NCBI GenBank assembly: GCA_017467805.1 | Contig: JAFUKJ010000048.1 | Span: forward strand, 1-64,000 | From: Lachnospiraceae bacterium | Lineage (GTDB): Bacteria > Bacillota > Clostridia > Lachnospirales > Lachnospiraceae | Reading direction: 5' to 3' | DNA: 64,000 bases | Shown here: piece by piece, positions 23,407-34,700 of the stretch | Numbering within the stretch: the first letter of the stretch is position 1 | Layout of the letters: every line of letters begins with the position of its first letter | Notes under the pieces: generated by a model | Seen by the model: only the letters and a program-made list of their open reading frames with translations | What the model was told of the DNA's origin: nothing | Database searches by the model: none | Position numbers and translations under genes: made by a program

Positions 23407-24987
23407 TTACTGAACTCCCAACTGTGCCCAGCTGCTTACTCCGATAATCGGTAATGCAAAGTCAGTATAAGCTGTATTTCCTGTATCCATATACTTGAAT
23501 ACTTCATATGCATACTTCTTATAGGTTGGTGTTCTCAAACCATATGCCAGACCCTCTGCTGTCTCACTTGCCGCATCTACATGCTTATGCACGATAAATG
23601 CCTGAATTGGTAACTGGTCTGCAATCTTATATGCATATACCATTGATGCTGCCTGAATCTGCTCATTTGTCGCATAAGCACCTGTTGATGTAAAGCCAAT
23701 CTCAGAAATGATGATGCTTCTGATATTACCTGAAGGATTTAACATCTCTGCCTTCTGCATGTAATCTGTCATAACATGCATATTCTGAATTGTAACAAAC
23801 TTAGTATTCTCTGTATCATCAATCAATCTCATGGCTGCATAATCAGCAGGTACATTCCAGAACATACAGTTTGTCATAGGAACTGCATGTGGATGGAAAG
23901 ATAATCCCCAGTTAATATCACCAGTTGTCTTCATATAAGATGCAAAGTTATTTAAGAATGACTTACATGAATACTGATTAGCTGTACCATCTTCAAAATT
24001 CCATCTCTGGTCAATATTTGTATAAACCTGAGCACTACTATTCTGGCTCTTAATTGCGTTGTACATTACTCTGAACTGCTTTGCATAATCTACAGAGAAC
24101 TCTGTAACGTTCATATTTCCAGCAAAATGTCCAGGATAATTGTTATTTACTTCGTTTCCGATAATCCAGCTGTGGATTGCACCATTAGAACCACCATTGT
24201 ATCTTGAAGCCAGGAATGACATTAACGCCTCTAACTTCTCAGCAGGTATCTGCTCCTGAATATTAAATGAATAGTTATAAATATTAGGAATACGAGCTGC
24301 TGCAGGTACTAAATCTGCTGTAGCTGGTGAATAATCGTTGGTTAATACCATAACTAAATTACAGCCTGCATCTGTAAACATCTTACATAACACATCGTAA
24401 GCTGCTACCTGTGTTGCATTAAAGCTATATGTCTTGCCGTTATATGTATAATTTACACCTGAACCCTGGAAGAATGTATTGATATCCATTGTATAGGTTG
24501 CATATCCAACATTCAAATCCTTTAAATCACTTACATACTGCCAGTCTGCAATCAAGCCCTTCTTAGACTTTGCAGGATTACCTACTGCCTTAGTTGCTAA
24601 TACTTCAGGATTGGTAATATACATCTCATTACTAATCGGTACATATACACCATTTCTATAAGCTGTGATAACAAAACGTGAAGTCAGCTTAGAACTTGCT
24701 GTATTGTAATTAAGCGGTGTTGTAAACTGTACTGCTTCAGCAGCTGGTACTGCTGCACAGTAATCCTGTCTTGCACCAACACTTGTTTCATACACCTTTA
24801 ACTCAAATAAGTAATACATCCCTGTATCACTCTGTGCCACAGGACCTGCGGCAATAACATTTACGTCTGTTCCTGCGATAAAGCAATGACTTGCTATTAC
24901 GGTAACTTCTGCAGCACCAACTGTCATCTGCACCATAGCTACCATCATCAAGAGGATTGCAAATCCCATACAAAAACGTTTCTTCAT
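23407..24987 (-). CDS. Secreted DUF5722-type glycosidase-like protein (526 aa)
   Basis: M11 of the frame (24987) is the start, behind AAGGAGGGG at 7 bases. A signal peptide (FCMGFAILLMMVAMVQMTVGAAE) is followed by a ~110-residue beta-rich domain and a TIM-barrel-like part. Two candidate acidic catalytic residues lie in SWIIGNEVNNNYPGHF and SIIISEIGFTSTGAY, spaced as in glycoside hydrolases with a double-displacement mechanism. I recall this layout as DUF5722, for which a substrate is not established to my knowledge. It has its own promoter and terminator. Confidence 0.72.
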   Translation of the reverse strand: MKKRFCMGFAILLMMVAMVQMTVGAAEVTVIASHCFIAGTDVNVIAAGPVAQSDTGMYYLFELKVYETSVGARQDYCAAVPAAEAVQFTTPLNYNTASSKLTSRFVITAYRNGVYVPISNEMYITNPEVLATKAVGNPAKSKKGLIADWQYVSDLKDLNVGYATYTMDINTFFQGSGVNYTYNGKTYSFNATQVAAYDVLCKMFTDAGCNLVMVLTNDYSPATADLVPAAARIPNIYNYSFNIQEQIPAEKLEALMSFLASRYNGGSNGAIHSWIIGNEVNNNYPGHFAGNMNVTEFSVDYAKQFRVMYNAIKSQNSSAQVYTNIDQRWNFEDGTANQYSCKSFLNNFASYMKTTGDINWGLSFHPHAVPMTNCMFWNVPADYAAMRLIDDTENTKFVTIQNMHVMTDYMQKAEMLNPSGNIRSIIISEIGFTSTGAYATNEQIQAASMVYAYKIADQLPIQAFIVHKHVDAASETAEGLAYGLRTPTYKKYAYEVFKYMDTGNTAYTDFALPIIGVSSWAQLGVQ

Positions 24988-25041
24988 AAATGAACCCCTC
25001 CTTGTTTTCATCCACACATTTCGTTTTTCAACGCTTATTTA

Positions 25042-25070
25042 ATTATAACATCGTTGATTGAGTCAGTCAA
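25042..25070 (-). promoter_or_regulatory. Promoter of the DUF5722 gene
   Basis: Minus-strand -35 TTGACT (25070-25065) and -10 TATAAT (25047-25042) spaced by 17 bases; ATTGACTG is repeated once more just upstream, which may mark an activator site. Confidence 0.75.
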
Positions 25071-25126
25071 TTACCAAACCAGTCAATCATTTTCAGTTAA
25101 TTTATTGTTAAAGATGCCTAAAACAG

Positions 25127-25158
25127 AAAAAGGTTTGCACACTTATGCAAACCTTTTT
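25127..25158 (-). terminator. Terminator after the lipoprotein gene
   Basis: Perfect 13-bp stem AAAAAGGTTTGCA/TGCAAACCTTTTT with a 6-base loop. It works in either direction by sequence, but only the minus-strand gene ends here. Confidence 0.8.
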
Positions 25159-25250
25159 CACTCTAATGACAATATTTTTTCAACTTCCGCAAATTTGTGC
25201 ATAACACAAATTTGCCATATACAAAATCGTCGATTTAAGGATTTTGCATA

Positions 25251-25859
25251 TTATTCACCATATATTTCAATAAAACTAACAGAATCACCATCTAACTCAA
25301 TACCTAAAGTCTTATCTCCTAACTCATAGGTCATACCGTATTCATCCTCTTCACAGTCGCTTCCAAAAGCCGCAACCACCTCATCTCTGGTACTTCCAAC
25401 GCCAATTCCTGAAGCCATCGTCTCTTCCCCGACAAACTCAATCGCACTTACCACGTCTACACCATCTATCGGATAGGTATAAACTGTAATTCCGCCATAC
25501 TCATATACCTTATCTTCTCCAGCGCCCATACAGCTCTTAGCTGTCTCATAGGAATCAGGCTCTCCAAGGCTTTCCTCTAATGTGCTCATATCATCGCCAA
25601 GCTTAACAGCTACACCTTTGATATCTACCACAAAGTCTTCCTCGCTCAAGGAACCTGCTGCCTCTGCAGCCTGTGTTTCTACTACAGCTTCCTGTGCAGC
25701 TTCACTCTGTACAATCTCACTTGTCGCCTCTGTAGTCTGCTCTGTCACCGCTCCTGCGTTATCCTCAGAACCGCCGCCTGCATCCTGCTGCCCACAGCCT
25801 GTCATACCAAGCACCATCAATGATGCACAAATAATTGCCTGTAATCTGTATCTTTTCAT
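25251..25859 (-). CDS. Lipoprotein of unknown function (202 aa)
   Basis: The N-terminus KRYRLQAIICASLMVLGMTGCGQQ is a lipoprotein signal with the cleavage-box cysteine after LGMTG. An acidic, Ala/Glu/Thr-rich linker of about 50 residues follows, then a compact domain with FVVDIKGVAVKLGDDMSTLEESLGEP and ITVYTYPIDGVDVVSAIEF. This resembles beta-rich periplasmic sensor or binding modules, without a named family. It lies two bases after the SGNH gene, so both are probably one operon and both act at the cell surface. Confidence 0.75.
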   Translation of the reverse strand: MKRYRLQAIICASLMVLGMTGCGQQDAGGGSEDNAGAVTEQTTEATSEIVQSEAAQEAVVETQAAEAAGSLSEEDFVVDIKGVAVKLGDDMSTLEESLGEPDSYETAKSCMGAGEDKVYEYGGITVYTYPIDGVDVVSAIEFVGEETMASGIGVGSTRDEVVAAFGSDCEEDEYGMTYELGDKTLGIELDGDSVSFIEIYGE

Positions 25860-25861
25860 GT

Positions 25862-26695
25862 CTAAACTCCTTCTGTCTCTTTATTACAGTCATATTCTCC
25901 CGACTGAATCTTTGTAATTATATCATTAAATAAAGATATATAAGTGTCATTATTCCAGTGAATAGAATCTGGCTTCTGGTCAGGATCTAACATCTGGTCA
26001 GGATATCTTTCCTTAAAGAACGCAGTATAGTCCAAAAATCTTTCAGGAAATGCTTTCTTAAGCTCCTTATCAAACTCTCCTGCCACCTTACTCTGTCTAT
26101 AGAACTTCGTCATAGTTGCATGAGAAACAATATAAATATCCGCCTCAGGAAACTCATAATCTATCCAGTTCCTATAGCTGTTCACATAGTACTTTCCCGC
26201 TACACTTCCCTCAAGTGCTGACACCGCACCTTGGAAGGAAATGATATTCCAATGCTTAATATTAGGATTTGTTTCCATAATGTTGTGAATCTTCTCAACA
26301 CCTGCTCCATGATTACCTTGTCCATCACTATAGATGTAGCTCTTATTCTTCTGCTTCTCACCCTCAGCAACAATATTACCTTCTACTACAAAGAACAGGT
26401 TACCACTCATCAAAAAGGTATTCGGTGCTCCATCCTCTGTTACAGATAAGGAATCATCCCAGTTAAAGAAAAACTGCACATCCTCTAAACCTGCCACATA
26501 CCCCTCTGAATCGATGGACTGCGCATATGCATTCATAGTCAATACAACATGACTCTCTCCTACAATAATATACCCCTCTTCATGTTCGATATCATCTGTT
26601 CCATATACAGTTACTGCATTCGCCTCACTAACAGAGGTCATCAGAATACAAACTGCAACAAACAATGCCGAAAGCAATTTCATCATTCGCTTCAT
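25862..26695 (-). CDS. Exported SGNH-type hydrolase (277 aa)
   Basis: A signal peptide (KLLSALFVAVCILMTSVSEANA) starts the protein. The catalytic serine block is GYIIVGESHVVL, and the C-terminal D-x-x-H block is PDSIHWNNDTYISLFNDI, as in SGNH/GDSL esterases. The middle has VEGNIVAEGEKQ and a YIYSDGQGNHGAG segment. Such enzymes remove acyl groups from wall polymers or polysaccharides; the substrate here is unknown. The ATG follows GGGAG. It is upstream of the lipoprotein in the same direction. Confidence 0.72.
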   Translation of the reverse strand: MKRMMKLLSALFVAVCILMTSVSEANAVTVYGTDDIEHEEGYIIVGESHVVLTMNAYAQSIDSEGYVAGLEDVQFFFNWDDSLSVTEDGAPNTFLMSGNLFFVVEGNIVAEGEKQKNKSYIYSDGQGNHGAGVEKIHNIMETNPNIKHWNIISFQGAVSALEGSVAGKYYVNSYRNWIDYEFPEADIYIVSHATMTKFYRQSKVAGEFDKELKKAFPERFLDYTAFFKERYPDQMLDPDQKPDSIHWNNDTYISLFNDIITKIQSGEYDCNKETEGV

Positions 26696-26747
26696 AAGGT
26701 TCTCCCTTCTACAACAATTGTATATTTATTGTATCACACCTAATTAG

Positions 26748-27863
26748 TTATGCCAAGTTTTCAGGATTCAGACACATAAGCTCTGGCACTACAAAACGAC
26801 CATCCTTACGAACTAATACATCATCAAACCAGATTTCTCCACCGCCATATTCAGGTCTCTGAATCCATACCAAATCCCAATGAACCGCAGAATGATTACC
26901 GTTTGGTGCATCATCATAGCTGTTACCTGGTGTAAAGTGAATCGAACCGTTAATTTTCTCATCGAATAAGGTGTCCTTCATCGGATGCATCACAAAAGGA
27001 TTTACTCCAATCGCAAATTCACCTACATAGCGCGCTCCCTCATCGGTGTCCAGCACCTTATTAATACGCTCTGTATCGTTAGCTGTTGCCTTTACAATCT
27101 TGCCATTTTCAAAGGTAAACGAAATATTCTCAAAGGTAAAGCCCTGATATACAGATGGTGTATTATAGGTAATCGTACCATTGATAGAATCCTTCACAGG
27201 AGCCGTATATACCTCTCCGTCAGGAATATTCATCTCTCCCGCACATGGAATCGTTGGAATATCCTTGATACTAAAGGTAATATCTGTTCCAGGACCTACC
27301 ATTCTAACCTTATCTGTTTTATTCATATAATCAACCAAAGACTCCATCGCTTTGCCCATCTTGCTATAATCAAGACAGCATACATCAAAATAAAAGTCCT
27401 CAAAAGCCGCAGTACTCTTTCCTGCTGCCTGCGCCATTGCCTGATTCGGATAGCGAAGCACCACCCATCTGGTATGCGGAATTCTAATCTGCATATGCAC
27501 TGGAAGCATAAAATACTTCTCAAATAATTCCATCTTCTCCGCTGGCACATCTGAAAGCTCTGCGCTATTGTCAGGTCCCTTTACACTGATATAACAGTCC
27601 ATCTGCTTCATCTCAGCTGCTCCCAGCTCGCCAATCAGCTTCATCTGCTCCTCTGTGCAGTTCAGCAACAGTTCTCTTCGTGTGCGCATATCTGTGTAAT
27701 GCGGGAATACCATACCTCCCACCTTATAAATCTCCTCAATAATTGCTCTTGCGAGTACTCCTGTTTCTTCACCTGCATACTCTAAATATACCTTTTCACC
27801 CTGCTTAACCTTACAGGAATGATTTACCAAATTCTTAGCTAATAATCTGATTCTCTCGTCCAT
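26748..27863 (-). CDS. M29-family aminopeptidase (371 aa)
   Basis: Cleaves N-terminal residues from peptides with two metal ions in the cytoplasm. The family pattern is present: EEKMKL-like N-terminal start (DERIRLLAKNLVNHSCKVKQGEKVYLEY), NIPDGEVYTAPVKDSINGTI with a metal-binding glutamate, GEFAIGVNPFV, and SAVHWDLVWIQRPEYGGGEIWFDD with His and Asp ligands. The length is a little short of the usual ~410 but complete. Twelve bases separate it from the large upstream gene. Confidence 0.85.
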   Translation of the reverse strand: MDERIRLLAKNLVNHSCKVKQGEKVYLEYAGEETGVLARAIIEEIYKVGGMVFPHYTDMRTRRELLLNCTEEQMKLIGELGAAEMKQMDCYISVKGPDNSAELSDVPAEKMELFEKYFMLPVHMQIRIPHTRWVVLRYPNQAMAQAAGKSTAAFEDFYFDVCCLDYSKMGKAMESLVDYMNKTDKVRMVGPGTDITFSIKDIPTIPCAGEMNIPDGEVYTAPVKDSINGTITYNTPSVYQGFTFENISFTFENGKIVKATANDTERINKVLDTDEGARYVGEFAIGVNPFVMHPMKDTLFDEKINGSIHFTPGNSYDDAPNGNHSAVHWDLVWIQRPEYGGGEIWFDDVLVRKDGRFVVPELMCLNPENLA

Positions 27864-27875
27864 AACCTTTCCTTT

Positions 27876-30446
27876 CTATTCATATTGAATATAAGTTACA
27901 AATCGGTTTCCATTCTCTGCAAACCACTTCGTTGCATCATTCATACCTACTTTATATACCTTACCGTTTTGTGGATTCATAACTACCACATTCAACTCAT
28001 TAAAACCGATTACAAGTACTGCACTTCCGTCCTCAACCGTTGCCAATACAGGAATATCCATATTTACATAGTAAAGAACTGCATCCAGACTCACGCCTCG
28101 AAGCTCCAACACCTCTATATCATTCAGATTCTCAGATAAAATCTCTGTAACGGTCTGTCCTTTATCCAACATATCCTGCGCGTTTTTCACAGAACCAGCA
28201 AAGCCTAGGATGGTTTCAAGGCACACCGCCAAATCAGAGGTATCCTCGTCACTTTGCGTTCCACCAATTGCCATAATCTGATTTCTGGTACTTCTGGTTG
28301 TTTTCTTCCAAATGTATCTTCCCTCCTGGTCAACCACGGTACCACTCAGCTCATAAGCAAGATTCACCGCATTTGCAGGATGTGTATATGCTCCAACAAT
28401 ACCATCCTTACTGTATACATAGAATCTCTCCGCAGCGTCCGTAAAGTCTATTGCCAGTTCTCTGCTTCCTTCATACAAGATTTCCTTTGGTGTAACCACC
28501 TTAAGGCTCTTTGTCTCGATTGCAGACTTTAACACCAGCTGCACAATCTTTTCATAATTCTGTGTTACTACTATCTCCACTGAATTATGACCTGCTTCCT
28601 CTAATATATTGTTAATAATCTGGTCATCTGTCGTTTGCTCATATACGCCCTCATCCTCTGTTTTGACAACGCGCTTTAGAGTAATAAGATTATCCTGCAC
28701 GACACTATCTACTACATAAATGCCTGTCTGTTCATAACTCTTTAGAATATCTCCCTGCTCATTCTGGATATAAACAGCATACATCGGGAAGGTAACTGCA
28801 CCATTGGCATCAAGCTCAATATCCTCGTACTCTGCAACACCATATATCAAATCCTCGCCAATAAAGCCGAGTGGAAGCAATCTCTTATTATCTCTTACAC
28901 TGATTACCTTTTCCTTTCCCGTATTGAGGTTCTTTAAGGTCAGCGCATCACAGTCATATGCATCTGCGGAATTCTGCCACACCAACATCTCTTCACTCTC
29001 AGCTACCTGGAAGCTGTCCTCCTGAAGCTGTGTTGCAATTTCCTTGCTGGTCTGTTTCGTCAGGTCAATTTGCAAAATGGCACCATCCAGATACAGATAA
29101 CAGATATTTGCGGAATTTACATAGGAAAGCTGCTCTATATCCGCTGCCAATACCTCATAGGACTTGTTATAAGGAATAAATATCTGCTCTTCAATCGTAT
29201 TAAGCGCAGCATTATACTGATAAATCAGAATACCGATTCTTCCTTCATATTTGCCACGATTCATATAGCCATATACCATAAAGGTAACGCCGCCTGTCTC
29301 ATCCACATTCAGTATCTTAATGTCATGGTTGCCATAGAAGGTTCTGATATCCTTATCCTCATAAAAGCCAAAGAGAGAAGCAATCTTCTTATCACCTGCA
29401 TGATAACAGAATAACTGGTCTTCATTTACGAAAGCAAGGTTATTTCCATCCTCGCTTTCCATCATCTGAACCTCTTCATTGCGTATTCCAAGCATAATCT
29501 TATTACTTGCGTAAACATCTGCATCAGGCTCAAAAATCTGATTCATGGTTCTTTCAAACTCCAGCAGATAAACACGGCTTGTTGTATAACGAATCCGATA
29601 AAACTCACTGACATTATATTTGGTTCTTGTATTGTCAACCAGTACCCCTACCTGATAATTGATTCGAATGGAAGCAGTCTGCTTTTCCATTTCCGAAATA
29701 ATAATATCAGGCTTTGTCGTTCTTCCTACTGTCAAATCTCCCCACGAAACCTGGTCAAGACTACTATGAATATCTACCAGACTATACTTCGTATTATCTC
29801 CCTTTGAGTTAGACTCCAGATTAGGAATCAAATCCTTTGCAGCCTCTTTATCGAAGGTCTTTTCATGAAAATTCAAGACAAAATTAAGCTTCTCTGCTGT
29901 ATAATACTCATCTGCATCAATTATTCTTGTATAATAACGAATGGTTTCCTCAGGAGTCTCTACCAGCAGAATCCAACTGTATTCAACATTCTTATCAATC
30001 AAATCCTTTATCGTAACAGTTGCAGTAATCTCATCCTCACTCTCACGATAATCTGTAATCTGCGTACTTTCTACCAAACGTGTTCCGTCAATACTTCTAA
30101 CCTCAAAGGAAAGACCAACAATTGTGTTCTCATATTTTTCTAATGAGAAGCTTAAGGTTCTTCCTTCTCCCAGTGGTGTAATGGTATCTCTGTAAAATCT
30201 GCCATCCACCTCCTGACGTAAGCCATGCAGAGTATTAAAAGTAATCTCCTCCGTAACAGGCTTAGCCTCTTCTTCTGTGCCTTCCTCTGCCACATAAGTA
30301 GTCACCATGTGTACTAGGGGAAGCGATGCCTCTCCCATAGTAGATGTCATATCTGTTTTATTCTGATTAAATGCATTACTACTGATAAATAATGTAGCCA
30401 GAAAGACTACAATACATACCACTACCTTAATGATTGCTTTCTTCAT
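27876..30446 (-). CDS. Large exported protein with degenerate C39-like C-terminal domain (856 aa)
   Basis: A single N-terminal membrane segment (KVVVCIVVFLATLFISS) anchors a large outside part. It contains repeated beta-propeller-like stretches but no clear catalytic motif. The last ~120 residues look like a C39-type peptidase fold: SDLAVCLETILGFAGS in the place of the catalytic cysteine helix and AVLVIGFNELNVVVMNPQNGKVYKV where active enzymes have the histidine; here that histidine is missing (SAVLVIG). It is probably non-catalytic. It overlaps the methyltransferase gene by 20 bases, so both are co-expressed. The function is unknown. Confidence 0.65.
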   Translation of the reverse strand: MKKAIIKVVVCIVVFLATLFISSNAFNQNKTDMTSTMGEASLPLVHMVTTYVAEEGTEEEAKPVTEEITFNTLHGLRQEVDGRFYRDTITPLGEGRTLSFSLEKYENTIVGLSFEVRSIDGTRLVESTQITDYRESEDEITATVTIKDLIDKNVEYSWILLVETPEETIRYYTRIIDADEYYTAEKLNFVLNFHEKTFDKEAAKDLIPNLESNSKGDNTKYSLVDIHSSLDQVSWGDLTVGRTTKPDIIISEMEKQTASIRINYQVGVLVDNTRTKYNVSEFYRIRYTTSRVYLLEFERTMNQIFEPDADVYASNKIMLGIRNEEVQMMESEDGNNLAFVNEDQLFCYHAGDKKIASLFGFYEDKDIRTFYGNHDIKILNVDETGGVTFMVYGYMNRGKYEGRIGILIYQYNAALNTIEEQIFIPYNKSYEVLAADIEQLSYVNSANICYLYLDGAILQIDLTKQTSKEIATQLQEDSFQVAESEEMLVWQNSADAYDCDALTLKNLNTGKEKVISVRDNKRLLPLGFIGEDLIYGVAEYEDIELDANGAVTFPMYAVYIQNEQGDILKSYEQTGIYVVDSVVQDNLITLKRVVKTEDEGVYEQTTDDQIINNILEEAGHNSVEIVVTQNYEKIVQLVLKSAIETKSLKVVTPKEILYEGSRELAIDFTDAAERFYVYSKDGIVGAYTHPANAVNLAYELSGTVVDQEGRYIWKKTTRSTRNQIMAIGGTQSDEDTSDLAVCLETILGFAGSVKNAQDMLDKGQTVTEILSENLNDIEVLELRGVSLDAVLYYVNMDIPVLATVEDGSAVLVIGFNELNVVVMNPQNGKVYKVGMNDATKWFAENGNRFVTYIQYE

Positions 30447-31638
30447 TCAAGTCAGCCTCCGACTGTGTATTAGTATCAAGTAAATTCCGAAGCGTCGGAT
30501 TCACATCAAGAAAATCACATACCTCTGCTATCGAATTCGTGCCTTTATGCGCATCCGTACGATAACGCATTCCCTGTTTCTTCACCGCACGAATTAATAT
30601 GTTCTTTGGTGTATGCTCCATATCAATAAACTCTAATATCTGCGTATCATAGCCCTGCTCCTCCAGGAGATTTGCTCTAATCGCATCCGTCATCAGTGCA
30701 GCCATTCTCTCTTTAATCAAGCCGTACTTTAAGAGTGGCTCAAGCTCTTTGCACTTTATCTGCTTATTCAGCTCATGCTGACAGCATGGCACAGAAAAAA
30801 TAACCTTGGCATTCCACTTAACTGCCTTCTCGAGCGCATAATCCGTTGCCACGTCACAGGCATGAAGTGTTACTACCATATCAACCTCTACAGGACCTTC
30901 AAAGCTGCTAATATCTCCTACATGGAAGGTTAAGTCATCATATCCGTATTTGCGGCTCAATGCATTACATTTCTCTATCACATCTTCCTTCAAATCCAGA
31001 CCAATCACTCGAATATCATAGTGATTCATTACCTTTAGATAATGATAAAGCGCAAAGGTCAGATAGGACTTACCACATCCAAAATCCAATATGGTTAAGG
31101 TTCTGTCCTTTGGTAAATTAGGCAATATATCCCTTACAAACTCAAGATAACGGTTAATCTGGCGGAACTTATCATACTTCGCCTTAATAATCTTTCCCTC
31201 AGCAGTCTGCACTCCAAGCTCCACTAAAAATGGCACAGGCTCTCCCTCAGGCAGCACATACTGCTTGGTCTTATTGTGGCTTAATTCTGCCTTATTCACA
31301 GACTGCGCCTGTGGCTTATTTTTCACATTAAGGGTCTGCTTACCCTTCTTACTAATCAGAACAATCAGCTTCTGTGTTTCGGTCTCTATCTCAATCTGAC
31401 GAAAGACCTCCGTAAGCTCCTCGACATATGCAGGAAGCGCTGTCGGCTCAAGATTCTCATGAAAAGCCTTTGTCCCTACAAAGCTCTCTGCCTGATAAAT
31501 CAGCTGCTCTTTCTTCATCAAAGGACGAAGCTTTATCTTACTAATCTTCTCTTTATCCTTAGAGTTACTTGCTACCAAACCAAGCACCATCTCGCCTTTA
31601 TCAATATATTCCTGAATTTTATTCTTTAACTCACTCAT
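30427..31638 (-). CDS. Class I SAM-dependent methyltransferase (403 aa)
   Basis: The SAM-binding motif I is LTILDFGCGKSYLTFALYHYL near residue 185, followed by IRVIGLDLKEDVIEKC and MVVTLHACDVATDYAL, the usual Rossmann order. It fits the Methyltransf_32-like group (a cytoplasmic enzyme with a long N-terminal extension); the substrate is unknown. A Cys-rich stretch VPCCQHELN is conserved in that group. It has its own start after AAGGAAAGTA, 94 bases from the neighbouring diguanylate cyclase gene and separated by a terminator. Confidence 0.78.
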   Translation of the reverse strand: MSELKNKIQEYIDKGEMVLGLVASNSKDKEKISKIKLRPLMKKEQLIYQAESFVGTKAFHENLEPTALPAYVEELTEVFRQIEIETETQKLIVLISKKGKQTLNVKNKPQAQSVNKAELSHNKTKQYVLPEGEPVPFLVELGVQTAEGKIIKAKYDKFRQINRYLEFVRDILPNLPKDRTLTILDFGCGKSYLTFALYHYLKVMNHYDIRVIGLDLKEDVIEKCNALSRKYGYDDLTFHVGDISSFEGPVEVDMVVTLHACDVATDYALEKAVKWNAKVIFSVPCCQHELNKQIKCKELEPLLKYGLIKERMAALMTDAIRANLLEEQGYDTQILEFIDMEHTPKNILIRAVKKQGMRYRTDAHKGTNSIAEVCDFLDVNPTLRNLLDTNTQSEADLNEESNH

Positions 31639-31659
31639 ATTACTTTCCTTCTGAACGCA

Positions 31660-31702
31660 AAAATAAAATCATAACGCCGTTAAGGCATTATGATTTTATT
31701 TT
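31660..31702 (-). terminator. Terminator after the diguanylate cyclase
   Basis: Long stem AAAATAAAATCATAA(C/T)GCC with loop GTTAA and TTTT on the minus strand; arms at 31660-31678 and 31684-31702. Confidence 0.8.
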
Positions 31703-31731
31703 AATTGTTATTGAAGAAAACTACAAGTCTA

Positions 31732-34700
31732 TTATACGCTTTCTACTTCTTGGAAACGCATCATACCATAACGATTCTTTCCTGTATTCTTAGACTGATA
31801 TAGTACCATATCTGCCACCTTGAACATCTCCTCGAAGGAAACCGCCTCCTCAGTAAAAACGGCACCTAAGCTGATAGATATCTTTTTTGTAATGTCATGA
31901 TATACCAGCTCTGTATCCATTCGGCGGATTAATGTTGCCAAAAGCTCCCGAACCATTTCCTCTTCCATACCATATAGCATCAGCATAAATTCGTCGCCGC
32001 CATAACGTGCTACAATTGCATGATTAGCAAACATTTCCATCAAAGTATCTGCAAGGAAACAAAGTGCCATATCACCACCGGCATGTCCTAGCGTATCATT
32101 TACACTCTTAAAGCAGTCAAAATCCATAACTGCAACCGTCATTGGCTCTACCGTTTCACCCTTTTCATATAGCTTGTTCAAATGGTAAAAAAATCCTTCT
32201 CTGTTATACAATCCTGTCAACGGATCTTTATGTGCCTTATCCTCAATTTCCTTTTTCTCTTCAATCTCCTTTTGTACGTTCATAACCTTACCAATCAAAT
32301 GGTTCGGTTTGTTATTCTTATCTCTAATAATATGCGCAAAGACACGATACCACTGCACTTCATTATCCTTATCACATAACTGAAAGGCAGTTGTCATACC
32401 GTCATCGTCCTTCATATCTTTATATTGTCTGTAGATTTCCTCTAATACCTTACCCTGCTCATTCCTTACCTCGAAATCCTTCATGCACAATTCCTTTGGC
32501 AGTCCAAATTTCTTACGAAACTTATCATCAAAGCTTATTGTATCGGTACGAAAATCATATTCAAACAAATATTCATTTACAAGAGATGCCAGAAATTCAT
32601 ATCTTTGCATATCCATTGCATGCTTTTGCGCACTCTTATTTTTTTCCTGCATTACCATTACAACTGCTGCCACAATCAACAGACAAAAGCCAAGAACAAC
32701 CATAATACAGGTAATCGGATTATCTTCTATAAATCGTTTTAGCGTAACCTCTTTTTCAGGCTGTACCATATACTCTCGTAACATAACCTGAATACTATTA
32801 TCAGGTATTCCATAAATACACTTATTACAAATAGAAATTAATCGTGTATCCACTTCCTTGTGGAATGCCAAATACAATCCGCCTGTCTCTGATAGTGGAA
32901 GCATCGTAACATTCTTACACTCTTCCAATTTCATATAGTAATCAGCACTATAATAATTCATGACTGCATAATCAGCCTCAGATGCTTCTACCTTATTAAT
33001 GGCCTCCGCAAAGCTGGCACATTCTATTACACCGGCTTCCTTACCTTCGTTTAATACATTCTTCTCTCCCACAACCTTGGCAAATGTACCACTCTCTTCA
33101 AAATTCATTGACTGTTCATCGTCTCTGACAACAACATTCATACAACTGAGATATTCTCTGGAATAACGTATATCTCCTTCATATCCGGCATTTTTATCAA
33201 TTCCGGCAATCATATCTATCTCTTTTGCATTTAATGCCTCTAGTATCTGTTGTGTATTTTCAAAGGCATAATACTCCATATCTATGCCCGTATTTTCTTC
33301 AACGATACTGCAAATTTCATATGCAATACCGGCAAATTCACCTTCCTTTGCATATTGAAATGGAGCCATATTCTTAAGATAACCTACTCTAAGCTGTGTC
33401 TGCTCCTTCAAGAACGCTCTCTCTGTCGGCGAGAAATCCGCTTCATATTCATCTGTAATTATGACATTACTATGAATCGCCTCTACTTCATTCTCTACTA
33501 TCGGTATATCTTCTGTACGCGCAGATTCCCACTTCGCATGCCAATCATTAGTAATATCCTCAAAGCTCTCGTCGCTAATTCCACTTGCAGCTTCAATTAT
33601 TCTTTTTGCACCCGAACCGTCTTCTAAACGTACATTTGAACTTAATTGCAGCCATTTGCCATAATTATTTCCTTCCGCCGGATTATCAATTAATAAAACA
33701 ACATTCTCCATATCGCCATACGAATCCGGATATGGATCTGTCTTATTTACCGACAATCTTTCATGATCCAAAGCATATCCTGATTCATCTAACATGTAAT
33801 CAATATACGCTCTTGCAGCTTTTCGATTCTCACTCTTCTTACTGATTCCATAGCAAAAATCAGTCGCTACTGAAACATACTGTGTTCCATTAATCTCATT
33901 CGGAAATGGCATAAACGCTATAGCATCACCATTAGGTCCTGCCTCTTTTGTCTGAGCCAAAGCCCATGAACCCGTTACAAAGCAAGCGATTTTTCCTTCA
34001 TTTAATAGCTTCTGCGCCTGCTCAAAACCGGAATTCTGTGGTTCTTCTTCGCATAAGCCATTAGCAACAATATCATATAATAGCTTATAAACCTCATATT
34101 GCGTCGAACCTTCCAAATATACATTCGGTTCACCTAGTACAATATTGTAATAGTAATCCGCATTTCCTGTCATTTCAACATACGGAAAATTATTCCAAAA
34201 TCGTAACGCCCATTCATCTGTATAATTCGTATAAAACGGAATTGCTTCTGTTCTATCTTTAATATCTATTAATGTCTGCATGAATTCTTCCATCGTTTTA
34301 GGTACTTCCGTTATTCCTGCCTGGTCAAATACATCCTTATTGTACAGAATTCCTACCGCATAGGCTGATGATGGAATGCCATATACTAAATCATTAGCAT
34401 TTTTACTATTCTCCATGTAATTATATTTTGCTGATAATAACGTGCGCCCTCCAAGAGCAACAAAATAATTTGTATATTCGGTCGCGCCTACATAAGATGG
34501 AACAAAAAGTACATCACCATAATCACCACTATCGATTCTCTTTTTGACATCTTCTTCGTAATTTTCATAAAATGTCCATTTAACCTCTACATTGGGATAT
34601 TTTTTATAGAACCCCTCCAAATATTCCTTCATATGATCTTCTGAGACATTTGAAATAACTTCTATCGTTCCTGACAATTCTTCATCCTGTGCCGCGTATA

